DNA of 64,000 bases from Jiangella alkaliphila (GTDB lineage: Bacteria; Actinomycetota; Actinomycetes; Jiangellales; Jiangellaceae). Below are positions 42,578 through 51,259 of this stretch, piece after piece. The notes under the pieces are model-generated. The model worked only from the letters and a program-made list of their open reading frames with translations. It did not search any database and was not told where the DNA came from. Positions within the stretch are counted from its first letter, which is position 1; every line of letters starts with the position of its first letter. The position numbers and the translations under genes were made by a program. The DNA is taken from positions 744,001 through 808,000 of the forward strand of contig NZ_LT629791.1 of the NCBI RefSeq assembly GCF_900105925.1. Direction: 5' to 3'.

Positions 42578-43450
42578 ATGGACCTGGTGGCCGCCTGCGC
42601 GGCATTCGTCGCCGTCAGCGAGCGCGGCAGCTTCACCCAGGGCGCGGCCGCCATCGGCATCCCCCAGCCGGTCGCGAGCCGCCGGGTCGCCGCGCTCGAG
42701 GAGCACCTGGGCGGCGTGGTCTTCGACCGCACGACCCGCCGCGCAGCGCTGACCGACTTCGGCCGCGCGATGCTCCCCGCCGCGCGCCGCATGCTCGACG
42801 CCGCCGACGACCTGCGGGCCGGGGCCGCCCGGGCCGGCTCCGCGCCGGTCGGCTTGGCACTGCCCGTCGACCTCCCGCTCGCGGCACTGGTCGACCTCGT
42901 CGCCGACGCCCGCGACGCCGGGGTCGCGCTCATCATCGACCACGCCGAGCCGGACCGCCGCCGCGAGCTGGTCCGCGACCGCACCGTCCGGGCCGCCGTC
43001 CTGCCGGTGCCGCAGCCGGAGGCCCGGTGGACGGTGCCGCTCGGGCTGGCGACGCTGCGGCCGTCCGACGCCCGGCGGGTGTTCCTCGCCGAGTTCCGGC
43101 CGGGGCGCGACGCCGCGACGCCCGACCGCCGCATCTGGCTGCGGCCCGAGGACGACGTGCCGCACGTGGGCGACGCACTCGGCCGGCTGGCCGTCGCCGG
43201 CGGACTGCGTCCGTCGCAGCTGCGAGTGTCGTCGCTGGCCGGCGCCGTGGCCGAGGTCATCCGCACCGACGACGCGCTGCTGTGCACGCCGCGCGAGGCG
43301 ACTGCCGCCGGGCTCACCTGGCGGCCGCTCGGCGACGCGCCGCTGATGCGCGGGTACGCCGTCGCCGCCGCGTCGGTCCTCGACGCCGACCGGACGACGG
43401 CGGCGCTCGGGCCGCTACTGGCCCGCTGCCTCGGGGCGGAGCCGTCGTGA
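42578..43450 (+). CDS. LysR-family regulator next to beta-lactamase
   Basis: 290 residues. The N-terminal HTH (FVAVSERGSFTQGAAAIGIPQP, VASRRVAALEEHLGGVVFDR) spans about 9-50; the effector domain is more divergent than usual. It is divergent from the class A beta-lactamase and co-directional with a second beta-lactamase-like gene, with which it overlaps as GTGA. Regulation of both by a cell-wall fragment, as AmpR does, is a reasonable inference. Confidence 0.9.
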   Translation: MDLVAACAAFVAVSERGSFTQGAAAIGIPQPVASRRVAALEEHLGGVVFDRTTRRAALTDFGRAMLPAARRMLDAADDLRAGAARAGSAPVGLALPVDLPLAALVDLVADARDAGVALIIDHAEPDRRRELVRDRTVRAAVLPVPQPEARWTVPLGLATLRPSDARRVFLAEFRPGRDAATPDRRIWLRPEDDVPHVGDALGRLAVAGGLRPSQLRVSSLAGAVAEVIRTDDALLCTPREATAAGLTWRPLGDAPLMRGYAVAAASVLDADRTTAALGPLLARCLGAEPS

Positions 43451-44331
43451 CGTCCCTGCGCGAGTGGCGTGAGCGCCTCGACGACGCCGGCCTGGCCGGT
43501 TCGTTCCTCGTCCGCGACCTCGACGACGGCACCGAGCTGGCCCTCGACGCCGACGTCGAGCTGCCGATCGCGTCGCTGGTCAAGCTGCCGCTGGCGCTCG
43601 CGACACTGGACCGCGTCAGGCGCGGTGAGCTGGACGGCGCGGCACCGGTCGAGGTCGCGCCGGGCCGCGTCGAGACGCCAGGGCCGACCGGCATCACCCG
43701 GTTCCAGCACCCGGCCCGCGTCGCGGTCGCCGACCTCGTCTACCTGAGCACGTCGCTGAGCGACAGCGCCGCCACCGACGCGCTGTTCGACCTCACCCCG
43801 CCGCCGCAGGTGGCGGCGGTACTGCGGGACCTGGGCATCGACGGGTTCACGTTGCGGCACCGGATGGACGTGCTGATGGCGACGCCGGCCGAGGCGCTGG
43901 ACGGCGGGCTGCGTCACGACCTCGCCATCGGCACGACCGGACCTGGTGGTGCCAGCCCGATCGCCGAGTTGGACGTCGCGCGTGCCAACACCGCTTCGGC
44001 TCGGTCGCTGGCCGGGCTGCTCGCGGCCGTCTGGGCCGGTGACGCGATCGACGCCGGCGTGACCGCGCGGCTGCGGCAGCTGCTGGCCGCGAACGTGCAC
44101 CGCAACCGGCTCGCGCCGGAGTTCGTCAGCGACGCCTCGACGTGGTCGTCGAAGACCGGCACGCTGCTCAACCTGCGGCACGAGGCCGGCGTCGTCGAGC
44201 ACGCCGACGGCGGCCGGTTCGCCGTCGTCGCGCTGACCAGGTCGCGGGTCGCGGCGGCCGCCCAGCCGGCCGCGGAGATCGCGATGGGGCGGGTCGCCCG
44301 CGGCCTGCACGACGAGCTGCGCGGTCGCTGA
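43447..44331 (+). CDS. Beta-lactamase-like serine hydrolase without signal peptide
   Basis: 294 residues with class A-type motifs: ASLVK (SxxK), TSLSDSAATD (SDN-like loop with Ser in the third position), and SSKTGTLLN (KTG). There is no signal peptide or lipobox (it starts TSLREWRERLDDAGLAGSF), and the Glu-containing omega loop is not obvious. It may be a cytoplasmic esterase or amidase, or an exported enzyme using another route. The GTG overlaps the lysR stop, so it is translationally coupled to the regulator. Confidence 0.8.
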   Translation: MTSLREWRERLDDAGLAGSFLVRDLDDGTELALDADVELPIASLVKLPLALATLDRVRRGELDGAAPVEVAPGRVETPGPTGITRFQHPARVAVADLVYLSTSLSDSAATDALFDLTPPPQVAAVLRDLGIDGFTLRHRMDVLMATPAEALDGGLRHDLAIGTTGPGGASPIAELDVARANTASARSLAGLLAAVWAGDAIDAGVTARLRQLLAANVHRNRLAPEFVSDASTWSSKTGTLLNLRHEAGVVEHADGGRFAVVALTRSRVAAAAQPAAEIAMGRVARGLHDELRGR

Positions 44332-44341
44332 GCCCGCAGCG

Positions 44342-45289
44342 TCAGGTCCAGGTCAGGCTCGACCGCGCCGCCCAGTAGGCCGCCGGCTCCTCGGCGACGT
44401 CCGGCAGCTCACCCGAGTAGGCGCGAGCGGTGAGGTTGCTGTGCAGCTGGCCGACGGTGCTGAGGCCGCTCAGCACGACGTCGGCGAACGGCTGCGCCAG
44501 GACGGCGCCCAGTGCCAGCGCGTCGGGTGCGACCCCGGCCGCGTCGGCAGCGCCCCGGAACGCGGCGACGTCGCCGCGAGCGGTGAGCCGCCCGTTGGCG
44601 ACCGCCTCCTTGACGACGACGAACCAACCGGCGTCGTGGACCCGGGCCAGCGCCGGACCGGCGGACGGCTCCAGCACGTTCCACGTCGCCTGGACCGCGC
44701 GGAACGGTGCCCGGCCGGCCGCCGTCAGCGCCAGCGCGCGGTCGATGACGGCGCCCTGGTCCGGGCCGCTGGCCGAGAACCCGACGGTCACGCCGCCGGC
44801 CGCGAGCGCCGCCAGCCGGTCCAGCAGCCCAGCGTCGTCGAGGGCCGGGCTGTCACGCGTCAGGCTGTGCACCAGGTACACGTCGGGCGGCCCGCCCAGC
44901 GCCTCGAGCGTCTCGTGCCACTGCCGCTCGAACGTGGCTGCCGAATGGTCCTTGACCTCGTGTACCTCGGCATCGACGCGCCAGTCCGCGGTGTAGGTGT
45001 AGCCCCATTTCGAGCCGACGGTCACGGCGTCGCGCCGCCCGGGATGCGCCGCCAGCCACTCGCCGAGGAACCGTTCCGCCAGCCCGTACGACCGTGCAAC
45101 GTCGAGGTACCGCATCCCGGCAGTCCACGCCGCGTCGAGGACGGTGTGCGTGCGCACCCGCAGGTCGTCCACCGTCGCGCCGTCGCGGAAGTCGTCGCCG
45201 TGGCCGAGCGCGAGGTACCCGGGCCGGCCGAGCGCCGCCAGCCCCAGCCCGATGCCCCGCACCGCGGGCCGTTCCCCCTGCGTCGTCAC
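44342..45289 (-). CDS. Aldo/keto reductase
   Basis: 315 residues with an AKR TIM barrel: GMRYLDVARSYGLAERFLGEWL (the catalytic Asp and Tyr region), TVGSKWGYTY (the catalytic-Lys strand), VYLVHSLTRD in place of the usual histidine motif, and a C-terminal NADPH-site region VVLSGLSTVGQLHSNL. It reduces a carbonyl with NADPH; the substrate is unknown. TACGCT on the minus strand (45301-45296) lies 6 nt before the GTG, indicating a leaderless mRNA. Confidence 0.88.
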   Translation of the reverse strand: MTTQGERPAVRGIGLGLAALGRPGYLALGHGDDFRDGATVDDLRVRTHTVLDAAWTAGMRYLDVARSYGLAERFLGEWLAAHPGRRDAVTVGSKWGYTYTADWRVDAEVHEVKDHSAATFERQWHETLEALGGPPDVYLVHSLTRDSPALDDAGLLDRLAALAAGGVTVGFSASGPDQGAVIDRALALTAAGRAPFRAVQATWNVLEPSAGPALARVHDAGWFVVVKEAVANGRLTARGDVAAFRGAADAAGVAPDALALGAVLAQPFADVVLSGLSTVGQLHSNLTARAYSGELPDVAEEPAAYWAARSSLTWT

Positions 45290-45313
45290 CGGGCCAGCGT
45301 AACGACGCCGACC

Positions 45314-47320
45314 TCACGGCGGCGCCAGCGGCAGCGCCACCTCGATGCGGGTCCCGTCGCCGGCGGGGCTGCTCACCAGGATGGTGCCGCCCAGCGCCTC
45401 GACCCGGTCGTACAGGCCGGTCAGCCCGGTGCCGCCGGCCGCGGCGGCGCCACCGACGCCGTCGTCGCGGACCATCAGGCGCAGCTCGCCGTCGTGCTCC
45501 TCGACGACCAGCTCGGCGTGCGTCGCGTCGGCGTGCTTGACGGTGTTCGTCAGCGCCTCCGAGGCGACGTAGTACGCCGCGACCTCCACCGCGTCGCCGT
45601 AGCGGTGGTCGAGTCGGACGGTCAGGTCGACCGGGACCGGCGAGCGGCGGGCCAGTGTGCGCAGCGCCGGGCCGAGACCGCCCTCGGACAGGATCGCCGG
45701 GTGGATGCCGCGCGACAGCTCGCGCAGCTCGTCCAGCACCGTCGTGACGTCGGCGGCGAGGCGGCCGAGGTCCACGCTCAGGCCGGGCAGTTCCTCGGGC
45801 ACCTCCGCCTGGACGTTGCGCAGCTCCAGCGCGAGCGAGACCAGCCGCTGCTGCGCGCCGTCGTGCAGGTCGCGCTCGACCCGGCGGCGGGTGGCGTCGG
45901 CCGCGGCGATGACCCGGGCCCGCGACGCGGCGAGCTGCGCCCGGCTCTCGGTGTTGGCGATGGCGGTGGCGACGACCTCGGTGAACGCGACCAGGCGCTC
46001 CTCGGTGTCGGGCGGCAACGGCCCGCTCCGTGCGGCCACGCCGATGCTGCCCCACAGCCGCGACTCGACCACGATCGGGCTGGCCACCGTCGACGTGATG
46101 TCCTCACCGTCTAGGCTGGGCGACGGGCGCGGCGGCTGGCCCGGCCCGGCGAAGTCCAGCCGCGCGGACCGGCCGGTCCGCAGCACCCGCTCGATGACCG
46201 ACGGCGTCTCCGGATGCCACCGTGCGCCCGGCCGGCGCCGCTGAGTGTCGCGCCAGCCGTCCACCGCGAGATACGTCGCCGTCCCGTCGCTCTCGAATCG
46301 CAGCACCGAGGTGCAGTCCGCGCCCAGCAGCCCGCCCACGTGGTCGGCGACCGCCCGGAAGACGGGGCTCGGGTCGGCGCCGCCGCGCGCCGCCAGCGTC
46401 GCCACCCGGCGCAGCGCCGCCTGCTCGTCCGCATTGCGCCGCACCTCGGCGCGGGCCTCGGCGTTCGTGACGGCGATGGCGACGAGTTCGGTGAAGCGCA
46501 GGATCCGCGCCTCCGTGTCCGCGGGGAAGGGCTTCGTACGCCGCGACGACACGACGATGGCACCCCACAGGTGGCGGTCGACGATCACCGGGCAGCCGAT
46601 CGACGAGCGGATGCCGAGTTCACGAGCCTCCGTGGCGAGCGCACCGTCCGACGACGTGTAGTCGGCGACGCGGATCGGGCCACCGGTGCGCAGCACGTCA
46701 CGGGCGACGCTGATGCCGTCCAGCGTGAAGCGGGTGCCGATAGGCAGCCGCTGCGGCACCCGGCTCCAGCCGCCGATCACCACCGCCGCCGCGGCGCCGG
46801 GTTCGTACCGCTCCAGCCCGGCGATGTCCGCGTCGCAGATCAGCCCGACCTCGCGGGAGACGCCCTCGAACAACTCGGTCGCGGGCGCCTCCTGTGCCGC
46901 CAGCATCGCGACCCGCCGCAGGGCGGACGCCTCGTCGGCCAGCTCCCGCGACCGGCGCGCACCGCGGCGCAGCCCCGCGGCCAGCCGGTCCACCACCACC
47001 GCTGTCGCCACGAACACGGCGAAGGCCACCAAGGCCGGACCCTCGCTCTGGGGCGGCGCGATGACCAGCACGAACGTGGCCACGCTCAGCCCCGAAACCA
47101 GCGCCGCCGGGCCGGCGCCCCAGCGGATCGCCACCGGCAGGACCGCCAGCAGATACAGGACGAGCAGCCCGCGGGGCGGGAGGCTCAGGTGCAGGACCGC
47201 GACCAGGGCGGTCACCAGGCCCACCAGAGCGGCGCCGATGAGCGCCCCACCCACCCACCGCCGCAGCGGCGAGTCGGTCACCGGTCCTGATGCCTCACTG
47301 CTCCCCCGACGCCACCACAT
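45314..47320 (-). CDS. Sensor histidine kinase with membrane domain, two GAFs and HisKA_3
   Basis: 668 residues. Four hydrophobic helices near the N-terminus (about 18-118) resemble a KdpD-type DUF4118 membrane unit. Two GAF domains follow, at about 140-290 and 305-455; both end in similar GSIGVAAR / GAIVVSSRR strands. The kinase core has HisKA_3 (DLHDGAQQRL, phospho-acceptor H486) and a HATPase with SEALTNTVKHA and RDDGVGG. This is NarL/DesK-type chemistry. Its start overlaps the end of a receiver-only regulator gene by 26 bp. Confidence 0.92.
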   Translation of the reverse strand: MWWRRGSSEASGPVTDSPLRRWVGGALIGAALVGLVTALVAVLHLSLPPRGLLVLYLLAVLPVAIRWGAGPAALVSGLSVATFVLVIAPPQSEGPALVAFAVFVATAVVVDRLAAGLRRGARRSRELADEASALRRVAMLAAQEAPATELFEGVSREVGLICDADIAGLERYEPGAAAAVVIGGWSRVPQRLPIGTRFTLDGISVARDVLRTGGPIRVADYTSSDGALATEARELGIRSSIGCPVIVDRHLWGAIVVSSRRTKPFPADTEARILRFTELVAIAVTNAEARAEVRRNADEQAALRRVATLAARGGADPSPVFRAVADHVGGLLGADCTSVLRFESDGTATYLAVDGWRDTQRRRPGARWHPETPSVIERVLRTGRSARLDFAGPGQPPRPSPSLDGEDITSTVASPIVVESRLWGSIGVAARSGPLPPDTEERLVAFTEVVATAIANTESRAQLAASRARVIAAADATRRRVERDLHDGAQQRLVSLALELRNVQAEVPEELPGLSVDLGRLAADVTTVLDELRELSRGIHPAILSEGGLGPALRTLARRSPVPVDLTVRLDHRYGDAVEVAAYYVASEALTNTVKHADATHAELVVEEHDGELRLMVRDDGVGGAAAAGGTGLTGLYDRVEALGGTILVSSPAGDGTRIEVALPLAPP

Positions 47321-47666
47321 CTCGCACGGCCCTCGCCGACAGGTCGGCCTTCCAGACGAACCCGGCCGCCGGGCTGGCCGACACCAGCTCAGCGACGTCG
47401 TCTTCGCGCCGGGTCGAGATGAGCACCACCTGCGGGCGGGCGGACACCTCCACCGCGGCGATCAGGTGGACGAGGTCGAGGCCGCTCTCGGCGCCGAGCG
47501 CGATGTCGACCAGCACGACGTCCGGTCGGAGGGCGCCGATGAGTTCGAGGGCCTGTGTCGTCGTAGTCGCGGTCCCCACCACCTCGAGGCCGCCGCGCTC
47601 GAGACTGGAACGCGCCACGGCCAGGAATCGCTCGTTGTCATCAACGATGACACAGCGCCGCACCAC
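47295..47666 (-). CDS. Receiver-only response regulator
   Basis: About 123 residues forming a bare CheY-like receiver: acidic pair D9-D10, phospho-acceptor D54 in VLVDIALG, T85 in LIST and K106 in VWKADLS. The protein ends right after the domain (VVASGEQ), with no DNA-binding output. I chose the GTG at 47666: AATGCT sits 6 nt upstream as a possible -10. It is followed by the kinase gene with a 26-bp overlap. It could be a phosphate shuttle or sink for the kinase, or act through protein contacts. Confidence 0.8.
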   Translation of the reverse strand: MVRRCVIVDDNERFLAVARSSLERGGLEVVGTATTTTQALELIGALRPDVVLVDIALGAESGLDLVHLIAAVEVSARPQVVLISTRREDDVAELVSASPAAGFVWKADLSARAVRDVVASGEQ

Positions 47667-47746
47667 GGCACCAGCATTGCACCAGAGCATCGGCCCGGCA
47701 TTGCTGCTAACCGGAAAGCCGGCCACACCCGGACCCTGCCACCCCA

Positions 47747-47902
47747 CCGCCGTCCCCGGCCGGTTGGACGGGGACGGCGGCGAGCGGGCCGGCGTGGGGG
47801 ACGCCGGCCCGGGGCCAACCGGCGCGGGGGCTGCCGGCTGAAATCGTCGTGGCGCTAGGGGTCAGCGTTGGGGGGTCGGGCTTCCGGCCCGGCGCCACGA
47901 CG
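47747..47902. repeat. Series of long GC-rich hairpins in a 463-bp gene-poor gap
   Basis: Between 47667 and 48129 I see no credible gene. Three exact inverted repeats occur in a row: CCGCCGTCCCC / GGGGACGGCGG (47747-47757, 47770-47780), GGGCCGGCGT / ACGCCGGCCC (47786-47795, 47801-47810) and CGTCGTGGCGC / GCGCCACGACG (47845-47855, 47892-47902). They lie upstream of the receiver-kinase operon. They could be a structured leader, a terminator region for a gene to the right, or nucleoid sites. Confidence 0.5.
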
Positions 47903-48129
47903 TTGTGGGAGCGACCCGGACGTACGTGGGTCCCGGCGATCATCGCGGACCTCCTCGCACACTCGAACGGACGCTTCCAGCCAGGCTCGCCCCGGCCGGC
48001 CCTCCGGCGCATCGCGGCCAGCAGGTGTTCCGGGCTTCCAGCTAGCCGGTAGACGGGTCACCCGCTGGCCCTGACGACACCGCGGCCGTCCGGCGCGATG
48101 CTGGACGCAGGGGGTGGAAGGAGCCGACC

Positions 48130-48291
48130 ATGCTGGCCTGCGACGAGGATCTGTCGACCCGCGACCTCGTGTCGATGCTCAACGTGCCGCTCGAAGCCAT
48201 CCCGGCCGTCGTCCAGGAGGCCGGACGGCTGCTCGCGTCTCGGCTGCCCGTCCGGACCGCCGAGGACCTTACCGCTGCTCGAGAAACGTGA
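48130..48291 (+). CDS. Small hypothetical protein
   Basis: A 53-residue frame, not matched to any family: MLACDEDLSTRDLVSMLNVP, then LEAIPAVVQEAGRLLASRLP, ending VRTAEDLTAARET. It is supported by a strong AAGGAG at 48118-48123 with a 6-nt gap to the ATG, and by a regular pattern of predicted helices that loosely recalls a helix-hairpin-helix. The 3' end overlaps the convergent LuxR-type response regulator by 23 bp. It may be a small nucleic-acid-binding protein; this is a guess. Confidence 0.5.
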   Translation: MLACDEDLSTRDLVSMLNVPLEAIPAVVQEAGRLLASRLPVRTAEDLTAARET

Positions 48292-48922
48292 GTACCGCCA
48301 GCACCCGCCGGTGATCGTCGTCGGTCTCCGGCAGGTCGAGCTTGGTGAGGATGCTGCGCACGTGCTTCTCGATGGTGCCCTCGGTCACCCACAGCCGCCG
48401 GGCCACGCCGGCGTTCGAGCGTCCCTCCGCGACCAGTCCCAGCACCTGCCGCTCACGCCCCGTCAGCACCGCCAGCGGGTCGTGCCGGCGCTGCGCGCCG
48501 ACCAGTTCCTGCACCAGTGCAGGGTCGACGACGGTCGCGCCCCGGGCCACCCGCTCGACCGTGTCGACGAACTCGGCCACGTCGGTCACCCGGCTCTTCA
48601 GCAGGTAGCCGGTGCCCGCACCGCCGGCCAGCAGCTGCATCGCGTGCTCGACCTCGACGTGCGCCGACAGCACCAGGATCGCGGTCGCCGGGTGGTCGCG
48701 CCGGATCGCGTGCGCCGCCTCCAGCCCTTCGGTCGCGTGTTCCGGCGGCATCCTGATGTCGACGATCACGAGACCGGGTTCCTGGCGGCGGACCAGGTCG
48801 AGCAGCTCGTCGGCGTCGCCCGCCTGCCCCACGACGTCGAACCCGGACCGTTCTAGCAGGCTGGCCAGGCCCTCGCGCAGGAGGACGTCGTCGTCGGCGA
48901 TGACGATCCGTGTCCCGCTCAT
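48269..48922 (-). CDS. NarL/LuxR-type response regulator
   Basis: 217 residues. The receiver has D10-D11, phospho-acceptor D55 (LVIVDIRMPP) and K in YLLKSRVTD. The C-terminal LuxR HTH reads LTGRERQVLGLVAEGRSNAGV, then GTIEKHVRSILTKLDLPET. I chose ATG 48922 for the normal receiver start (SGTRIVIADDD). No kinase adjoins; the HisKA_3 kinase at 45314-47320, one gap away on the same strand, is a plausible partner because that kinase class normally phosphorylates NarL-type regulators. Confidence 0.93.
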   Translation of the reverse strand: MSGTRIVIADDDVLLREGLASLLERSGFDVVGQAGDADELLDLVRRQEPGLVIVDIRMPPEHATEGLEAAHAIRRDHPATAILVLSAHVEVEHAMQLLAGGAGTGYLLKSRVTDVAEFVDTVERVARGATVVDPALVQELVGAQRRHDPLAVLTGRERQVLGLVAEGRSNAGVARRLWVTEGTIEKHVRSILTKLDLPETDDDHRRVLAVLTFLEQR

Positions 48923-49016
48923 CCGGTCCACCACCTTGCCCCCCGCCCGCACGCGGGCACCCGGGTCCAGTCTGTCAGCGAACCGGCGGTCCGGAGCGGG
49001 CGAGTTCTGGGCCGGA

Positions 49017-49047
49017 CATATCGCCGGCGTATCGAAAACCGGATACG
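49017..49047 (+). promoter_or_regulatory. VanR box of vanK
   Basis: Core CGTATCGAAAACCGGATACG at 49028-49047, preceded by CATATCGCCGG; TATCG therefore occurs twice with an 11-bp period, the spacing used by OmpR-type regulators, and the core ends are palindromic (CGTATC / GATACG). GGCAACA follows 4 nt later, as in the other two boxes. The 31-bp block is identical to that before vanH. Confidence 0.75.
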
Positions 49048-49080
49048 TCCTGGCAACATCGCGCCGCCTTCACTGGGCGC

Positions 49081-50229
49081 GTGCCCCACCGCGAGCAAGC
49101 CCTGACCGTCGCGCCGATCAGCGCGGCCGAGCACCTGACCTTCGTCCGGCACCAGCGGTCGGTCAGCTTCCTGCAGACCCCGGCATGGGGCCGGGTCAAG
49201 ACCGAGTGGCGCAGCGAGTCCCTCGGCTGGTACGACGACCGGGGCCTGGTCGGCGCCGGGCTGGTCCTGCACCGGCCGGTGCCGCGGCTGGAGCGCTTCA
49301 CGCTGGCCTATCTGCCCCAGGGCCCGGTCATCGACTGGACCGGCGATCTCGGCGCGTGGCTCGACCCGCTGTCGGCGCATCTCCAGGCGCACGGCGCGTT
49401 CGCGATCAGGCTCGGCCCGCCGGTGCGGACGAACACCTGGAGCGCCGCCCAGGTCAAGGACGGCATCGCCGACGCCGGCAGCAAGCGGCTCACCGACCTG
49501 GCCACCCAGGCCGACCCGGTCGGCGCCGGCGTGACCAGCCGGCTCACCGACGCCGGCTGGCTGCCGCAGAGCCCGGAGGACGGCTTCGGTGCCGGGCAGC
49601 CGCAGTTCAGCTACGAGATCCCGCTGGCCGGCCGGACCGAGGACGACCTGCTCAGAGGGATGAACCAGCTCTGGCGGCGCAACCTCAAGAAGGCGGCCAA
49701 GGCGGGCGTCGAGGTCACGACCGGCGAGGACCTGAAGGCGTTCCACGACCTCTACGTCCACACCGCCGAGCGCGACCGCTTCACACCCCGGCCGCTGCGC
49801 TACTTCGAGACGATGTTCGCGGCGATGAGTGCCGAGGATCCGGACCGGATCAGGCTCTACCTGGCCCGCCACGAGGGAGCGCTGGTCGCCGCGAGCATCC
49901 TGGTCCGCGTCGGCACCCACACGTGGTACACCTACGGCGCCTCCTCCACCGAGAAGCGCGACGTACGCGGCTCCAACGCCTGCCAGTGGGCGATGATCCG
50001 CGACTCGCTGGCGGCCGGCTGCGACGTCTACGACCTGCGCGGCATCACGCCCACCGTCGACACCGCCGACCCGCACGTCGGGCTGATCCAGTTCAAGGTC
50101 GGCACCGGCGGCCAAGCGGTGAGGTACGCCGGCGAGTGGGACCTGCCGCTGCGGCCGATCGCCTACCGGGTCTTCGACCTCTACATGAGGCGGCGCGGGC
50201 GCCGGCGGGCACATGTTACCGGCCGGTAG
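49081..50229 (+). CDS. vanK: VanK/FemX-type peptidyltransferase
   Basis: 382 residues of the FemXAB fold, two GNAT-like domains. Typical strings: QTPAWGRVKTEWRSESLGWY, TLAYLPQGPVIDWT, the domain II start NQLWRRNLKKAAKAGVEVTTG, YTYGASSTEKRDVRGSNACQW and YDLRGITPTVD. Fem enzymes add amino acids from aminoacyl-tRNA to the peptidoglycan side chain. In Streptomyces coelicolor VanK is needed for resistance because it extends D-Lac-ending precursors. Location next to vanHAX and a shared promoter box support the vanK call. GTG 49081 lies at the usual position. Confidence 0.92.
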   Translation: MPHREQALTVAPISAAEHLTFVRHQRSVSFLQTPAWGRVKTEWRSESLGWYDDRGLVGAGLVLHRPVPRLERFTLAYLPQGPVIDWTGDLGAWLDPLSAHLQAHGAFAIRLGPPVRTNTWSAAQVKDGIADAGSKRLTDLATQADPVGAGVTSRLTDAGWLPQSPEDGFGAGQPQFSYEIPLAGRTEDDLLRGMNQLWRRNLKKAAKAGVEVTTGEDLKAFHDLYVHTAERDRFTPRPLRYFETMFAAMSAEDPDRIRLYLARHEGALVAASILVRVGTHTWYTYGASSTEKRDVRGSNACQWAMIRDSLAAGCDVYDLRGITPTVDTADPHVGLIQFKVGTGGQAVRYAGEWDLPLRPIAYRVFDLYMRRRGRRRAHVTGR

Positions 50230-50260
50230 CATATCGCCGGCGTATCGAAAACCGGATACG
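50230..50260 (+). promoter_or_regulatory. VanR box of vanHAX
   Basis: The 20-bp core at 50241-50260 and the 11 bp before it are identical to the vanK box. GGCAACA follows at the same 4-nt distance. The vanH start codon lies 34 nt after the box. Confidence 0.75.
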
Positions 50261-50293
50261 CGACGGCAACACCACGCTGCCTTGAATGGCAGC

Positions 50294-51259
50294 ATGGTCA
50301 TGGGGATCACCGTCTACGGCTGCGGGCCGGACGAGGCCGCCCTGTTCCGCGAGCTGGCGCCTCGTCTGGGCGTCAGGCCGACGCTCACCGAGGCGGCGGT
50401 GTCCGAGGCGACGATCGAGCTGGCCTTCGGCAACCGCTGCATCAGCGTGGGTCACAAGACACGTCTCACCGACCGCACCCTCCTGGCACTCAGCCGGGCG
50501 GGCGTCGCGTATGTCTCCACCCGAAGCATCGGCTACGACCACATCGACGTTGATTACGCGCGGCGCGTCGGCATCACGGTCGGCAACGTCGCCTATTCGC
50601 CGGACAGCGTCGCCGACTACACCCTGATGCTGATGCTGATGGCGGTGCGGCAGGCGAAGGCCGTCATCCGCCGCGTCGACGTCCACGACTACCGGCTGCA
50701 TGACGTCCGCGGGCGAGAACTGCGCGACCTGACCGTCGGTGTCGTGGGAACGGGACGCATCGGCGCCGCGGTCATCGACCGGCTGCGTGGGTTCGGCTGC
50801 CGGGTGCTGGCGCATGACAGTCGCCCCACGACCACGGCCGGGTACGTCCCTCTCGACGAGTTGTTGCGGCACAGCGACATCGTCACGCTGCACACCCCGC
50901 TCACCGCGGACACCCACCATCTCCTGGATCGCCGCCGCATCGAGCGGCTGAAACCCGGCGCGTTCGTCGTCAACACCGGACGCGGCGCACTGCTCGACAC
51001 CCAGGCCCTCGTCTCGGCGTTGGAGAGCGGCCGGCTGGGCGGTGCGGCGCTGGACGTCCTCGAAGGAGAGGACGGCATCTTCTACGCCGACTGCAGGGAC
51101 CGGGTCATCGAGAGCAAGGCGCTGCTGCGGCTGCAGGAGCTGCCGAACGTGCTGGTGAGCCCACACACGGCGTACTACACGGATCACGCCCTGAGCGACA
51201 CCGTCGAGAACTCCATCATCAATTGCCTGACATTCGAGAGCGAGCATCAGCATGGATAG
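50294..51259 (+). CDS. vanH: D-lactate dehydrogenase (glycopeptide resistance)
   Basis: 321 residues of the D-2-hydroxyacid dehydrogenase family, making D-lactate from pyruvate for D-Ala-D-Lac synthesis. NAD is bound at GVVGTGRIGAAVIDRL; the active site has Arg in VNTGRGALLD-preceding strands, Glu in LEGEDGIFY, and His in VSPHTAYYTD. ISVGHKTRLTDRTLL and VSTRSIGYDHIDVDYA are characteristic of VanH. ATG 50294 or 50300 is the start; no clear ribosome-binding site is seen. Its stop region overlaps vanA by 8 nt. Confidence 0.96.
   Translation: MVMGITVYGCGPDEAALFRELAPRLGVRPTLTEAAVSEATIELAFGNRCISVGHKTRLTDRTLLALSRAGVAYVSTRSIGYDHIDVDYARRVGITVGNVAYSPDSVADYTLMLMLMAVRQAKAVIRRVDVHDYRLHDVRGRELRDLTVGVVGTGRIGAAVIDRLRGFGCRVLAHDSRPTTTAGYVPLDELLRHSDIVTLHTPLTADTHHLLDRRRIERLKPGAFVVNTGRGALLDTQALVSALESGRLGGAALDVLEGEDGIFYADCRDRVIESKALLRLQELPNVLVSPHTAYYTDHALSDTVENSIINCLTFESEHQHG

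Noticed and set aside
47855-48061. 68-codon minus-strand frame and matching plus-strand frames
   Set aside because: No ribosome-binding site, no helix or strand pattern, Arg/Pro/Gly-rich, and it covers the hairpin cluster.
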